DNA from: Emydura subglobosa
Taxonomy: Eukaryota; Chordata; Testudines; Chelidae
Length of the DNA: 64,000 bases
Direction: 5' to 3'
NCBI GenBank assembly: GCA_007922225.1
Contig: ML680086.1
Location: forward strand, 13,058,540-13,122,539
Shown here: in pieces, positions 11,972 to 23,100 of the stretch
Layout of the letters: each line of letters opens with the position of its first letter
Numbering within the stretch: position 1 is the first letter of the stretch
Notes under the pieces: generated by a model
What the model was told of the DNA's origin: nothing
Seen by the model: the letters and a program-made list of their open reading frames with translations, nothing else
The model's database searches: none
Program-made: the position numbers and the translations under genes

Positions 11972-14838
11972 CAAGCAGATGTGCATGATAAGGAGAGCCC
12001 ACGAGGAAAGCAAAGCGTGATAATAAGTTGGAAGAGCCCAGGTACAGTCTCCTTAGAACCCTTGTTGGTTCTCAGCAGGGTAGGTCAATCTGCACCAAGG
12101 TGTTACATGTGTGGAATTCATTTGTATCCCCCTATGCACCTTATTTTTTTAAACCAGGTCACAGAGAGACAATCTATATGAACACACACTGAGGATCGAC
12201 ATAGATTTATTTTTAAGATGACCGTCTCCTATTGTCATTACACCATTTCCCTTTCGCTGATTTAATTCTGCAATATTCGGTATTCTGCCTGATCCTGTTC
12301 TAACACCACCTCGCCACGTGTGTATTGAAGGGACTTCTAACTTCTGTGCTTCGTAACAGATCTGTGGCTATGTTCCAAGCAGGTTAAAAAAATATTCACG
12401 CAACTGAACCTTTTTCTCCACTTTAGCTAATTCTTCTTCTTTAGTTCTTCCAGCATGGCTCCAAAAGGTTCACTGTTCACCCCATCCTCCGAAAAAATAA
12501 TCCATGCCATTAGCATCTCCAAAGTGTGGGGCAGTGTTGTGGTGTTTTTACCGATCCCACGTCAAAGCAGTGTGTTCTGTGGCTCGTTTTGCCTAGTGAA
12601 ATAATGAAGGGAGCAAGCTGTTAGCTTTCGGAGCCCCAGGAGATGCCCGCAAAGCATGAGAAGTGCAATGCTAACACAGCTTTAATCTCGTGCAAAATAT
12701 TTCTGATTACTCTGGAATCGAATAGATACTGCTATCCCCTTATTTCCCTGTGTCCCTCAGTGCAGTGAGTTTGAGTTCTAACCAGAACATTGCATCACTC
12801 TTCAAAGCCATTTGTCTGTTCAAAGGTGCTTTGCAGTAAGTGTACTCTGTCTCTCTCTCTCACACACACATACACCCCTAAAATATCCCCTAAAAGAGTT
12901 CCCCTCTTAGTCCTATGTGGTGCTTTTTTTTTTTTTAGTTGGCAGATCTCTGGTCACTTTAAGGCTGTATTCCCACAAGCCTGAGCGGTTTTTTTTAATC
13001 AGATAAATTAAAATTCATTAAGAGCACTGAACACTGCATATACACTTCCTACATAAATGGACCTCTGCCCCTTGAACCTTTCCACTGACACAGTTATTTC
13101 TGTGGGAATCCAGAATGCTAAAGCCACTATAGTGCTCCTCTCAGGCCTGTTTTCCTATTTTTTGTTGTTCAATTAGCCCTAGTGATTTATTCAATGCATG
13201 CATGAGAGGACATTAATATGCGGTGGCAGTTCCCACAAACAATATTCCTCTCAGGCTTTCTGCAGCCATAGCATGCATCCATTGGCAAAGAAAAAGGCAA
13301 TACATGGAAAACAAGGTTCTGACGTCTTTTCTCTGTCTCCCCTTCTCAGCCTTATGAAGAGGAACGACATTCTATTCCTGTAGTGGTCTGTGTGCACTGG
13401 GGTGATTGGGAACAGAATACTGCCCCTTTTGAAAATTTGAAATGCTTCTGTATCAGTTAACTGGGCTTCCTGTCTCTGACAATGCAGTGATGTGGATGGG
13501 GTTTAAGGGAGGACTCTGTTGTGGAGTTTTCATTTTTCCCACACTCTGTTCTTAATGTATTTGTTTCCCAAACATGCCTTGTGTCATTCCTGCAAAGGCA
13601 GCTTGCGATTGTTGGGACGAGAGGATAATTTTGGTTTGTTGGTTTGGTTTGGTTTTTAAATAAATAAGGATTTAAAGTCAAATCCCCCTGTTCACACTTG
13701 GAAAGTACCAATCCTCAAACTTGAAGACTGCAGCATTCTTTGCAACTTTTTAATTCCCACACCGAGGCGCTGAGCATAACATAGGTTGGCTGCATTTTAC
13801 TTAGATAAATGATTATCCATTTTTGGACCTTTTTGGACTTAATTGCTTTGCTGTTGGGATAGTGGCGGTGGAGGGGAGGGGAAAGAAGTAGAGCAGTAAT
13901 GTTATTCTCTTTTCCCCGCTAAAAGCTCTGTGAGCACCTGCTGCTATTGAACACAAGGAGTTAATGTCATTGTCATGCTACAAAATGCCAGAATAAGCAA
14001 ACAGGGCAGCTTGAGAGGGGAGAAAGACAATGGGAGTGAAGTGTGCTGCCTGGCTCCTAGATGAAGCGTACTGACAACGTTTTTAGGTGCTAAATGTTTT
14101 TAAAATGTTGCGTTAGAGCATTTTAATAAAGAGTGATTTCTTCCCCCTCCCCAGCTCCCAATATAGCTGTCAGAGGGAGACGTGTTAAACTCCATGGGCC
14201 CATGTGCTGCTGCATCAATTCCTTTACATTTATCCACTCGTCCAGTGTGAGCAAGCGAGTTGCTTGGGGGGCGGGGGAGACTGTTTTGCAGGGAAAGTTA
14301 AAGTACAGTCTCTTTGATCCCGAACTTCACCTAGGCAGCACTGGAAGTGTTTGAAAGGGAAATACTGCACAACGCCTTCATCTCTAGTGAGACCTTCAGA
14401 TTTTGAATGCAACAAGGAAGTTGCCAACGTTCTAAGGTTTGCTGCAGTGAATCCATGCAAGTGTCAGCAGTAAGAACCATCACGTTATTTGACTCTGGAT
14501 TTGAAAGTAGCACGTAAAAGCTGCGTTAGCCTCTATCAGTACATTGTAAATCCCATGAAGTTGTGTTAGAACGGAGTCTGAAGTCAAAACTACAGTGTAG
14601 GGTAAAGCATGTTAAAGGGTAAGAGATGGATTTTGCAACGCTCCACAGATGTGTGTGGAGTGATGACCCTCTTTGTAGAATTAAAGCAACTTCCAAAAAT
14701 CACTTTTAAACCAAATGATGCACGTCAAAGATCGGTTTAGGAGGATCGTACCCTTTTGATAGATATTTAAGGTCCAAGCAAGTTTAAACACAAGACATTG
14801 GAGAAGTAAACCCTTCAAAGAAATGCCATTTCAATTAT

Positions 14839-14869
14839 TTTAATAAGCAAAATAGGAAACAATTTTAAT
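14839..14869 (-). terminator. MAFB: Candidate MAFB polyadenylation signals (two ATTAAA)
   Basis: Minus-strand ATTAAA hexamers occur at 14864-14869 and 14839-14844. They are the farthest downstream signals before the sequence loses its UTR-like character. The choice between these and the upstream AATAAA is inference. Confidence 0.45.
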
Positions 14870-16781
14870 AACCAAAAACAGAAACCAGTCTGAATAAAAC
14901 TACAATAGACGGTTTTTTAATATTTTTCATATCATAAGCAGGATTTGAAATTGATCCCTTCAGAACTTTACATGAAATAAAAACAATTTTTCCGCTGCTG
15001 CGATGTTTTGATTTCAACACAGTTGAATCAGTAAAAACCAAAGATCGTTTTCTGATGCATGACTAATATCCACAATATTTAAAACTGCAAGCACCATGCT
15101 GTTCATTACAATCTTGTTATTACTGTTAATTTATAAACTAATACAAACTTAAACTGCATCCGGCCAGCAGTGCCAGCAATCCTAAAAGGAAACTAAAATA
15201 AGTTTTCATTTTGGTATTTTTGTCAGTGCAACGTAAAATCCTTTTTCTGACCTGCAGGAGGAAAAAAAAGTAACACCCATAAGACTCCAAACTACTACTA
15301 TACAACTGCAAAGAAATTTGGCTAAAACTTTCACTGCATAGGGAAGAAGCAGAGAAGCAGATTACAAATCATTGCAAAATAATACACTTAAGTTGCAGTA
15401 TGTCTCTTTAAAAAACGTTTCAGTTTTCTATACATTCCAAGCCCATTCATCTTCTGTTGCCATTGATAAACCTAACTTAATCAGAGCTGGAACTGATACA
15501 TGTCGTGTACTGCTCTGCCTACAGCGATTGCAACTGACTCGTCATCCTGTGTTTTGGAAATCAAGAATCGATTGTTTCTGAAAAGAAAATACATCGTGAA
15601 GTCTTTGTTTCCTGAATGTATAATAAATCAGAGGAAACTATGGCCAAACCTAAGAGGATAGCTGTTCTGAAGACAAAATAATAGGTTCACTGCCACTTCA
15701 ATTGTGGAGTAGCATATAGCTGCTGGCCTTCATATCTATATAATAAGTTTAGGTTTGTCAATGCAATCGACTTGCTTTCATTCTGCCCCAACAAAAACCA
15801 AAATGAAAACTAAAGAAAAAAATTACAACTTAAAAGTGCACCAAATATACAAAGTTGTTTTCTGAATGCAAATGCAAAATGCCCATAACGGTTTTTATTC
15901 TCTTTACTTTAATAACAAACAAACCATTTAACCAGCCTGATGAAATGTTATTTTGTCTTCCTGTGCTGTTTGATGTGGCAGATATTTACAAGCTAACAGC
16001 TATAACAAAAACAAAACAAAACAAAAAAAAAACCCCAACAAAACTGCAGAAGCAGTAAAAAGTTTTGATAACTGGTGATGCTTTTCTTATCAATGAAACA
16101 AACAAAGCTATGATCGATGATCAACATGCTAAAGTTAAACAAGAAAATGGTACAAAATAGAAATTATTACCATACATGTCCAGCATGCAGGATTAATATT
16201 TTTAATGCAGATTTTCGTATTTTTTCTATATAATCAAGCAGGCAATAAAACTGATGCTTTTCTTGTCTTGTACTGAATGTCTCATCTGAGTCCCGTAACT
16301 ATGTCTCAAAGCAGGCAATATATGAAGAGTTTGCATATATTGTCTTTTACTTATTCTCTTTTCCAAGCAGGTAAATTGTGCATGAGATGGTGTTGCAAGT
16401 CTCCTCTTTCCTTTATTCCCAAGTAGGCAATAGGTTATAGATCGCTTGTTCATTGTCCCCTTCTTAAAAAAGAGAGTCCATTTAGTTCTGAAAGCAAGCG
16501 ATCTATTTAAAAAAAAAAAAAAAGCTTTGCACGTTCTTCCTTTCGTCTGGTTAGTTCTTTAGCTGGCAAACTAAAGACAAAGTTGCATTTCTTTCTCTCT
16601 CCCACCTAACCCGAGCCTACTTTTCACAGCTAATCTAGAAAACAGGATGCTGCAAATATTAAGTCTTTCTTCTGCCTCTCCTTCTTTCTCTCTACCTAAG
16701 CAGGCAGATGGATGGAGATGTCAGAGGAGGATGGGAGAAGGGAGGGGGGAAATCGGGGTTTGTGTGTATGTGTTTAAGGAC
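14839..16781 (-). other. MAFB: Probable MAFB 3' untranslated region
   Basis: This is about 1.9 kb of AT-rich DNA downstream of the MAFB stop with no recognisable transposon insertion, as expected of a conserved 3' UTR. The far end is set by two ATTAAA-type poly(A) signals on the minus strand (plus-strand tttaat at 14839-14844 and 14864-14869), lying 25 nt apart. An AATAAA on the minus strand near 15893-15898 and another near 16411 could give shorter isoforms. The length is close to that of mammalian MAFB 3' UTRs (from memory). The true end is inferred, not seen. Confidence 0.6.
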
Positions 16782-17711
16782 TCACATGAAGAACTCAGGA
16801 GAAGATGGGTTGTCACTGGTGGATCCGGCCTCCCTGAAACCATTGCTGGCAAGTTTCTCACACTTGAGCTTGTAGGCATCTCTTTCTCTGGCCAGCCGGG
16901 TCACCTCTTGCTTGAGCTGTTCGACCTGCTGGATCAGCTGGGTCTTCTCGTTCTCCAGGTGGTGTTTTTGCTGGACTCGCTTATACCTGCAGGACTGGGC
17001 ATAGCCCCTGTTCTTCAACGTCCTCCTCTTCTGCTTGAGGCGGATCACCTCGTCCTTGGTGAAGCCCCTCAGGTGCCTGTTGAGCTCTCTCACCGACATG
17101 GAGACCAGCTGTTCGTCCGAGAACCTGTCCTCCACGCTGTTGGAGGAAGGGTGCTGCTGGTGCGAGGTCTGCAGCTGCTGGGAGGAGGTGGAGGAGATGG
17201 AAGGGGTGGGGGACGCCTGGTGATGGTGGTGGTGGTGATGGTGGTGAGGGTGCCCGCTGTTGGCCAGGTCTTCGTGGACCACCCCCGGGTACTGGTGGTG
17301 GTGCTGGTGGTGGTGGTGCTGGTGGGCCCGGAAGCTCTCGAAGCTTTGCAGCTGCTGGGGCATTTGGTGGGACCCGATGAGCGCTTCCACCGCGTCCTCC
17401 GGGGTGAGGTTGAGCGCCTCCGGGTTCATCTGCTGGTAGCTGTTGGCCATCCAGTACAGGTCCTCCAGGTGGGTCTTCTGCTCGGTGGGGCTGAAGCTGG
17501 GCGAGGAGGGCACGGAGCTGCAGGGCGTGCTGATGGGGGTGGAGGAGACCGAGCCGGCGGGCTGCAGGCGGGTGCAGTGGCGGCCGGAGCGATCGGCTCT
17601 GCCCAGGGGCTCCTTCTTCACGTCGAATTTCATCAGGTCGAAGTCGTTGACGTACTCCATGGCCAGGGGGCTGGTGGGCAGCTCGGGTCCGATGCTCAGC
17701 TCGCCGGCCAT
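16782..17711 (-). CDS. MAFB: MafB, large Maf bZIP transcription factor (single exon)
   Basis: Encodes 309 residues ending in TGA. MafB is a nuclear transcription factor that binds Maf recognition elements as a dimer; it acts in monocyte/macrophage, hindbrain (r5-r6), podocyte and pancreatic islet programmes (family knowledge). Visible domains: acidic, Ser/Thr/Pro-rich transactivation domain at about 1-115, with a VKKE sumoylation motif at 31-34 and TP/SP sites at S14, T58, T62, S70 and S74 that match the GSK3-type cluster; His-rich blocks at 130-139 and 154-164; extended homology region at about 199-222; basic region with [17 protein letters not shown] at 229-245; leucine zipper with heptad residues L252, L259, L266, L273, Y280 and L287. 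MAFB is preferred over MAF or MAFA because of the [16 protein letters not shown] stretch and the SPEFF C-terminus. The start at 17711 is the first ATG, with G at -3 and +4. The frame is open upstream only from a GTG (17762). It is shorter than human MafB (about 323) because the linker between the His blocks and the DNA-binding region is compact. It is intact. Confidence 0.98.
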   Translation of the reverse strand: MAGELSIGPELPTSPLAMEYVNDFDLMKFDVKKEPLGRADRSGRHCTRLQPAGSVSSTPISTPCSSVPSSPSFSPTEQKTHLEDLYWMANSYQQMNPEALNLTPEDAVEALIGSHQMPQQLQSFESFRAHQHHHHQHHHQYPGVVHEDLANSGHPHHHHHHHHHQASPTPSISSTSSQQLQTSHQQHPSSNSVEDRFSDEQLVSMSVRELNRHLRGFTKDEVIRLKQKRRTLKNRGYAQSCRYKRVQQKHHLENEKTQLIQQVEQLKQEVTRLARERDAYKLKCEKLASNGFREAGSTSDNPSSPEFFM

Positions 17712-18370
17712 CGCGGTCTGGCGGGCGCCTCGCGGGCTGGAGGAGCGCTCACTCCAGGGCACCGTGCGGGGGCGGAGGGCTGGCCGCGCTGGCGCTTATT
17801 CCGGGAGCAACTTCGCCGGCTCCTGGCGGAGAGCAACCCGGCCGGGCCGCGGGGCTGCGGGAGCCGTGTCTGCGATGCGAGGCAGGCTGCGGAGGCTCCG
17901 GCTGCTGGAAACAACCACCGGCGAGAAGGAAGGGAAGAGACAGGAGTCGCCGTCGTCTCTTCCCTCCCCCCCCTTTCCCCTCGCCTCCGCCCCCGCCTGC
18001 CGCAACACCGCTGGCTGGAGGCTGGTCTCTTTGCAAAAGAAAAAAAAGAAAAAAGAAAAAGAAAAAAAGCAGGAAAAAAACCAACGAAGTGTTCTCGTGC
18101 CCCGGCTGGGGTCGGTTGGTTTGTAAGTCCTGAGCCTCGCCCCCCCAGCCCCGGCAAGAGCAGAGCGGAGCGGAGCCGGCTGCAACTTTCCAGGCAGAGC
18201 CGCGGGCGCTCGGAGGGTTTGGTCGGCGGAGGCTGGCTGGGTTATGGGGGGGGTTGGAGGTTTTGTTCTCCCTTGCAATGGAGGGAGGGAGGGAGTTCGG
18301 GGGCGTGGGGGGGGGATCTTGTCTCTGCTTTAGCTGCCGCCCCCCAGCTCCCGTTGTGCTGCAGCTGTGA
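17712..18370 (-). other. MAFB: MAFB 5' untranslated region (uORF-free leader)
   Basis: This is GC-rich sequence between the TATA-like box and the MAFB ATG. Reading the minus strand I find no ATG anywhere in it, so the MafB start is the first AUG of the predicted transcript and there are no AUG-initiated uORFs. It contains a nearly pure U/C tract in the RNA sense (18034-18080) and several G/C homopolymer runs. The 5' end is inferred from the TATA position. Confidence 0.6.
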
Positions 18371-18398
18371 TTTGCAAGGCAGGCGGCCCCCCTGGCTG

Positions 18399-18404
18399 CT
18401 TATA
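18399..18404 (-). promoter_or_regulatory. MAFB: TATA-like box of MAFB
   Basis: The minus strand reads aaggaatataagcagcc, a TATA-type element in otherwise GC-rich DNA. Transcription would start about 30 nt downstream, near 18370, giving a leader of about 660 nt. No other TATA-like site lies between it and the ATG. Confidence 0.5.
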
Positions 18405-18537
18405 TTCCTTTTCTGATGACACTCAGGGAAAGGGGGCTGGGACCGCCGGGCAGCCCCTCCAATGGGAAGGCGGCCGCGGAGATCCTGGGGCTGCCGGAGG
18501 AGGGGCGATGCCCGCACAATGTGACAGCTCCCGACGA

Positions 18538-18552
18538 GTCAGCTGACTAGCA
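18538..18552 (-). promoter_or_regulatory. MARE-like site upstream of MAFB promoter
   Basis: The minus strand reads TGCTAGTCAGCTGAC. Compared with the Maf recognition element TGCTGAGTCAGCA it lacks one G and has T for the final A. It overlaps the palindrome GTCAGCTGAC (18538-18547) and an E-box CAGCTG. It lies about 140 bp upstream of the TATA-like box. Maf proteins are known to autoregulate through promoter MAREs, so binding by MafB itself is a reasonable inference. Confidence 0.4.
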
Positions 18553-18762
18553 GCTGGAGAACAAGCTCAGGCAGCAGCAACTCCAAACCCTTTTTTTATT
18601 TTTTTTTTTTTTCCCCTTTCATGTTTTCATCTTCCCATTTCTCTTCCCGAGCTGCTCCCCCACCCTCCTTTTCTGTCTCCCGTCCCCTCCCTGTGTCATT
18701 TGCAAAGAAGGAGGGAGTGGGGGGGAGCCACTGTGTGTTCACTTGCTGGCCGTCCCTTTGTT

Positions 18763-18772
18763 CTAAATATAA
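18763..18772 (+). promoter_or_regulatory. MEF2-type A/T-rich motif
   Basis: CTAAATATAA fits the MEF2 consensus YTAWWWWTAR and sits about 360 bp upstream of the MAFB TATA-like box. A match of this length occurs often by chance; a role is only inferred from position. Confidence 0.25.
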
Positions 18773-18916
18773 CCCAGCCCCGCAGCCCACTCTGCCTCGT
18801 GGGGGTGGGAGGAGGGAAGGGTCGGAATACAACTTTTTGCAACTTTTAGTTGTCCCCTTTCCAGGAGTACAGTCAAACCACTTAATCTGTTGGCGGATTC
18901 AGCCATGATGTGTGCA

Positions 18917-18947
<31 letters not shown>

Positions 18948-18967
18948 CACACACACACACACACACA
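18917..18967 (+). repeat. Compound (TG)n(AG)n(AC)n microsatellite
   Basis: TG repeats (18917-18931) pass into GA repeats (18932-18946) and then AC repeats (18946-18967). The TG and AC parts are complementary and can pair across the GA loop. It lies about 550 bp upstream of the MAFB start site. Confidence 0.95.
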
Positions 18968-19421
18968 TACAGACATAATGGAAGAGTTGGGAAGAAAAGA
19001 CGAAAATAAAAAAAAAAGAATTGCACACAGTCTGACAGTGCCAGCTGTCGTTATATAATCGAAGAAAACCACAGGGTAAAAATACCTCCTCGAAGGAAAG
19101 CAGTAGCATGGGCACCGACTACCGCAAATATCGGGGCAAAGGGGAAAAAATACGATTGCATTTCAGTTCCAGGGAAGATCTTTGATGTCCTCTTCTGCTC
19201 CTGGAGTGACTGCACGCAAAGAAGAATCGGCTTGGTCCAGTAACAGGACTGTGTTTTTGTTTGAACATTTTGTAACGATTAAGGGAGATTAAGGCTTTTT
19301 TTTCTAACTGTTTTTACACTCAAACAGACATAAAGTACGACCCCAAGTGGCCATTTTGAGAAAAGCACCAACTATAGGAGACAAAAAGACGAGGAGCACA
19401 GATAATTACCGCCGAAGATAT

Positions 19422-19435
19422 GGGGGGGGGGGGGG
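19422..19435 (+). repeat. G14 homopolymer
   Basis: Fourteen consecutive G about 1.05 kb upstream of the predicted MAFB start site. Confidence 0.95.
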
Positions 19436-20107
19436 AGATCAATGTAAGAGGAACAGGAACAAACAAACAAGGAACATTTCTGTGATAATGAGCTTTAGCC
19501 TATACCAACAGAGTCAATGTCTCCCTTTAAACACCCCAACTGGCACCCAGAGAAAGTGTTTTAAGTGCAAACGATCATTCTCTTCCTAAATCCACTGGGT
19601 TTCCTTCATCCACCTGTCTCTTTCGACATCCACTGTAATGATAGCAACTCTCGTTTTCCTGCCTCTGTGTCATTTTTCAATTACTTAGTTTCTGACGGAC
19701 CCACAAAAGTCAGGGGGGCTGGCTGGTTTTCATGATGGACAGAGGCACGTTTCAGGAGAAAAAAAAATGCGGTGTTACTTTTTTTTCCCCTCTCCTCTAG
19801 TGAAAAAGATTCTGTTCAAATCCCGAACAGAGAAAGGCAAGAGCATTTACATGTAGCTCCGGAACTCGATCTCAGATCGGCTGCCGCACGGAAAGAGTTA
19901 AATGTAGTCTATACGAGGTGTGTTTTCAGCTCGAATCCCAGTTGTTATTTCTACTTTTCCAGCCCGGAGATTAGACAAAATGCGAGGACTTGCTTTATTT
20001 GTGTCCCGTTTAAAATGAGCCCTACACCCCCCGGTCGCAGACAGAAATGCGGAGCAACGGATATTTGAAGACTCTCATCCCGAAAGAAAGCTACACGTAT
20101 CTCAAAT

Positions 20108-20129
20108 ATTGTTCTAAATTTAGAACAAT
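20108..20129. repeat. 22-bp perfect palindrome
   Basis: A perfect inverted repeat centred between 20118 and 20119, with core GTTCTAAATTTAGAAC. It contains outward-facing TGTTCT and AGAACA half-sites like those of steroid receptors, but everted compared with a classical response element. It lies about 1.7 kb upstream of the MAFB start site in otherwise unique DNA. Confidence 0.5.
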
Positions 20130-23100
20130 CAAAACTTTGGGGGCGACGGGGCATCCCGGGAATTCGGGGGGAGGGCGGGAAGGCGGAGGGAAGAAAAGTT
20201 GGTGGAGGCTAATTTAATGAAACACCACCTGAATACTTTAGGGACGGGGGGAGAGAGATTGTGTGGCAATGAAAAAGACGTCCGCTCGTTTCATTTTAAT
20301 TTCTCCAGTTAAATTTACAGAGTATAACAAACCCCGAGCAATAACTCTTTAGATCCGTGGTCCAGTCTTTAACTCCCTCTCTTCCCATGTACGTGATCCA
20401 GAAGTTTTGTCCTCACCGGGGAGCCAAATGTGGACCTCAGCTATTCCCGTTCCAAATCCCAGCACGCGTTTCATTTTAATCACATAGAAGCAAATATCAC
20501 ACCCCCTCCCCCCCCCGCGCAGCTTCTCCTCTGCTCTAAACTCCTGCACGCAGGCAGAGCAGACAGACACAGTGCCACACCGGGTAGGAAATTGACTCTT
20601 GTTCCTTTCGAAGTGGTCCTGATTCTACTGTGCAAACCAGCCCCGATCGGTCTCCTGTTCAAGCGCAGGGAAACCCTGAGTTCAAATTCAGCTGGCTGGG
20701 CTTTAGGCTGAATGCCTGACTCATAGACACCATCCCGAAATCTCAGCGTTTTGCTCTCTGTTTTATTAAGAAGCCCGGGAATACGAAGAGGAGCGAATTC
20801 TCTAAAGGTGTACATGTGCAGGAGGCCGATGGACACATGGGGAGCACGTTGGAAGCCATTGTGAGAGTTTTAGAGAGAGATGGTAGGGGCGGCAGGAAAG
20901 ACAAAACAGAAGAGTCTCTCTTAGCCCTGGCACTCACTTTAGGCTGTCAAGCTTCTGAAATGGTCTCCAGCGTAAATCCTCGGGAGAGAGATTATTTAGA
21001 TGCCGTTGGGTGCTCAGAGAGCAGCATTTTACCTGCACGGTAAAGGTAATTTGTAAGCGGTGTGAGTTAAGGGCGCTAGAGAAAGGGGGAAATCTGCAGA
21101 GCAGTCGGCAAGTGTGGCTCATTTAAAGCGAGGAAGCAAAACCTTTCAAAGGCGCCATTAGCTGAGTGATACTTTCCCGTTAATTACTGAGGTATATGCG
21201 CAAGGTGGAGCTACTGAAGGACTGAGAAAGCATTGATCGGATCGCGCTCCAGCCACTCATCAGACAGTTCAGCCATTCACTATTTCATGTTCCTTTGCTT
21301 TATCGTTTAAGCTTTAATCTGCAAATCGGAGCGGCACGTTCACTCCTAAGTGTATATTCGTCATTCTGTAATATCCAGGGTCTATTTTACTGCCATTATA
21401 GACTTCCATATTAATGGGTGAGAAACTGCCTGCCACCAAACTTATAGCATTACATCAGTTGGATAGAGGAGACATTCTGAGCGCTGAGTTAGTTTAGTGG
21501 GGACTTCGTATTCAGTCATCAAAGTTTAATACATGGGGATCGTCCCTTTCTCTGACCCCTTTTAGAATAAGGTCTCTGACGAAAAACCTTGTTGGAGCCA
21601 TGTACAGAGAAAGAGGACTTGTGAGATGCTAAGCCTGCAGACGCTAGACCAATTCACACCTGGGAGAGAGGGGTCCTCTTCCATAGAGACAAGTTACTGA
21701 GCAACCCAGCGAGGGAGTGATGGCCAGACACAGAAGCCTCCGTCTAAACACACCGCCGCAATATGTTAAACATGCACTTCAATAAGAGTCCAAGACTTTA
21801 GTGCTAATGCATTATCCAGTGCCCTAGCTCCAGGGCCAACCCATTCTATCACGAATGTGATCTAGACCGATTCCAGTGTGTCTCAATATCGATAATATAG
21901 AGCTGTGTATCGGAGGTGATACACTTGGGAAAAAAATACATATAGTAATTTTGGAGCTTTACAATAATTTTTCAGGGTATCCACTGCTCCCTCATTAAGT
22001 AAGCACGTCCAGCAATTGAACCCCAGATTAAATACAAACTTAATTGTGTAGGTGTGTGGTGGGGGCGTGGATTTTCTCCAGCCGGGTGGCTTCACGGCTC
22101 AGCTCCACAAATCACATTTTTACCCTGAACTGTTAAGTGCAAACTTCTTTAATCATGACCCAGTTCAATGCCAAAATGTGTTGTCGGTTTTCATACAAAT
22201 AAAAATACAGGCTGACGTTAGACGCATTTTGAAAGCACAGTTTTCAGGTTAATTTCAAACGTTTTACGGCTTCTCCCCTTTCCCCCTCCTCAGTCAAACT
22301 CAGTGAGAGTTCAAACCTATTTACAGAAGAAATATCATTTCATCTCAGCTGTATCACTAGACGAAGGTGGGAGGAATTTTAAAGGAATTTTTAAAAACCT
22401 CGTGCAGAAACATACCTGAATCCTTGCGGGTTTTGTCTGAATCATAGATTAGACATTTTTTGGAAGGAATCGTGTTACGTTCGCAGTCCTGAATTTTCTC
22501 TGCTAAAACCACTATGAAAAAGTCATTGAACGGTTCAAAAAATAAGAAGCAAAAACCGATTTAAAAACAAATACAAAATCACTCTTTTCAAATATCCCTC
22601 CACCCCACTGCTGCTAATTCTTTAGCTTCTGCTGATTGATACATTTCACCCTGAAGAAGGAACACCCCCCCCCACACACACACCCCCAATAATCTATTAG
22701 TGGGATGTTTTGTCTGAAGTTAGTTTTGTAAAGAAACAAAAACAGGCAGGTCAAAAAATCGACACTGGTGGGGAGGTGGGAGGGAAGGGATATTACTTTG
22801 CTCCATTTCACCCCCCCCCCTTTTTTTTCTGCAAAATCTCCAAAACTGCAAGGAGACATCGTGTTGTGTTATGTTTTCCTGTGTAAGCAGCAAGAGATCT
22901 GGTTAATCATCTATTGCGGCTACATGTGCATCAGAAAGAAAAATGTTGATGGTTGCTTGTTTGGCTTGATGGAGATGGCCCACGAATTTAGGATTAAATT
23001 ACTAATGGTCATCGTAAATCTTTTTCTTTCTCTTTTTTTTTTTTTGCTGGGATTGTCAAAATAAACCGTCTAGCGTTCTTTGGGGGAAAGTCTGCACAGC

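Larger units (their letters stand above)
8383..14838. other. Unique non-coding DNA downstream of MAFB
   Basis: About 6.4 kb with almost no recognisable transposons, only simple repeats (A17 at 10125-10141, TG tract at 11371-11414, G14 at 11958-11971, CT/CA tract near 12849-12875). The lack of insertions next to a developmental gene suggests constrained regulatory DNA, but no specific element can be proved from one sequence. Confidence 0.5.
16782..18560. other. CpG-rich island over MAFB coding region and promoter
   Basis: GC content and CpG density rise sharply here against the roughly 40% GC background, covering the whole coding exon, the leader and the core promoter. This is typical of developmental regulators. 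The boundaries are by eye. Confidence 0.7.

Noticed and set aside
17712..17762. N-terminal extension of MafB by 17 codons
   Set aside because: The upstream frame opens only at a GTG. The first ATG at 17711 has a good context and gives the MAGELS-type start expected of MafB.
17443..18126. Plus-strand 227-codon frame
   Set aside because: Antisense shadow of the MAFB exon and leader with a Lys-rich end made by the A-rich tract.
17696..18278. Several minus-strand open frames in the MAFB leader as uORFs or genes
   Set aside because: They begin with TTG or other non-ATG codons, are low-complexity (Pro, Ser, Phe runs from homopolymers) and overlap the leader; no ATG is present there.
18763..18772. 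A/T-rich ctaaatataa as an alternative MAFB TATA box
   Set aside because: It would place the start about 360 bp farther upstream; the 18399-18404 site is closer to the gene and fits the transition into GC-rich leader better.
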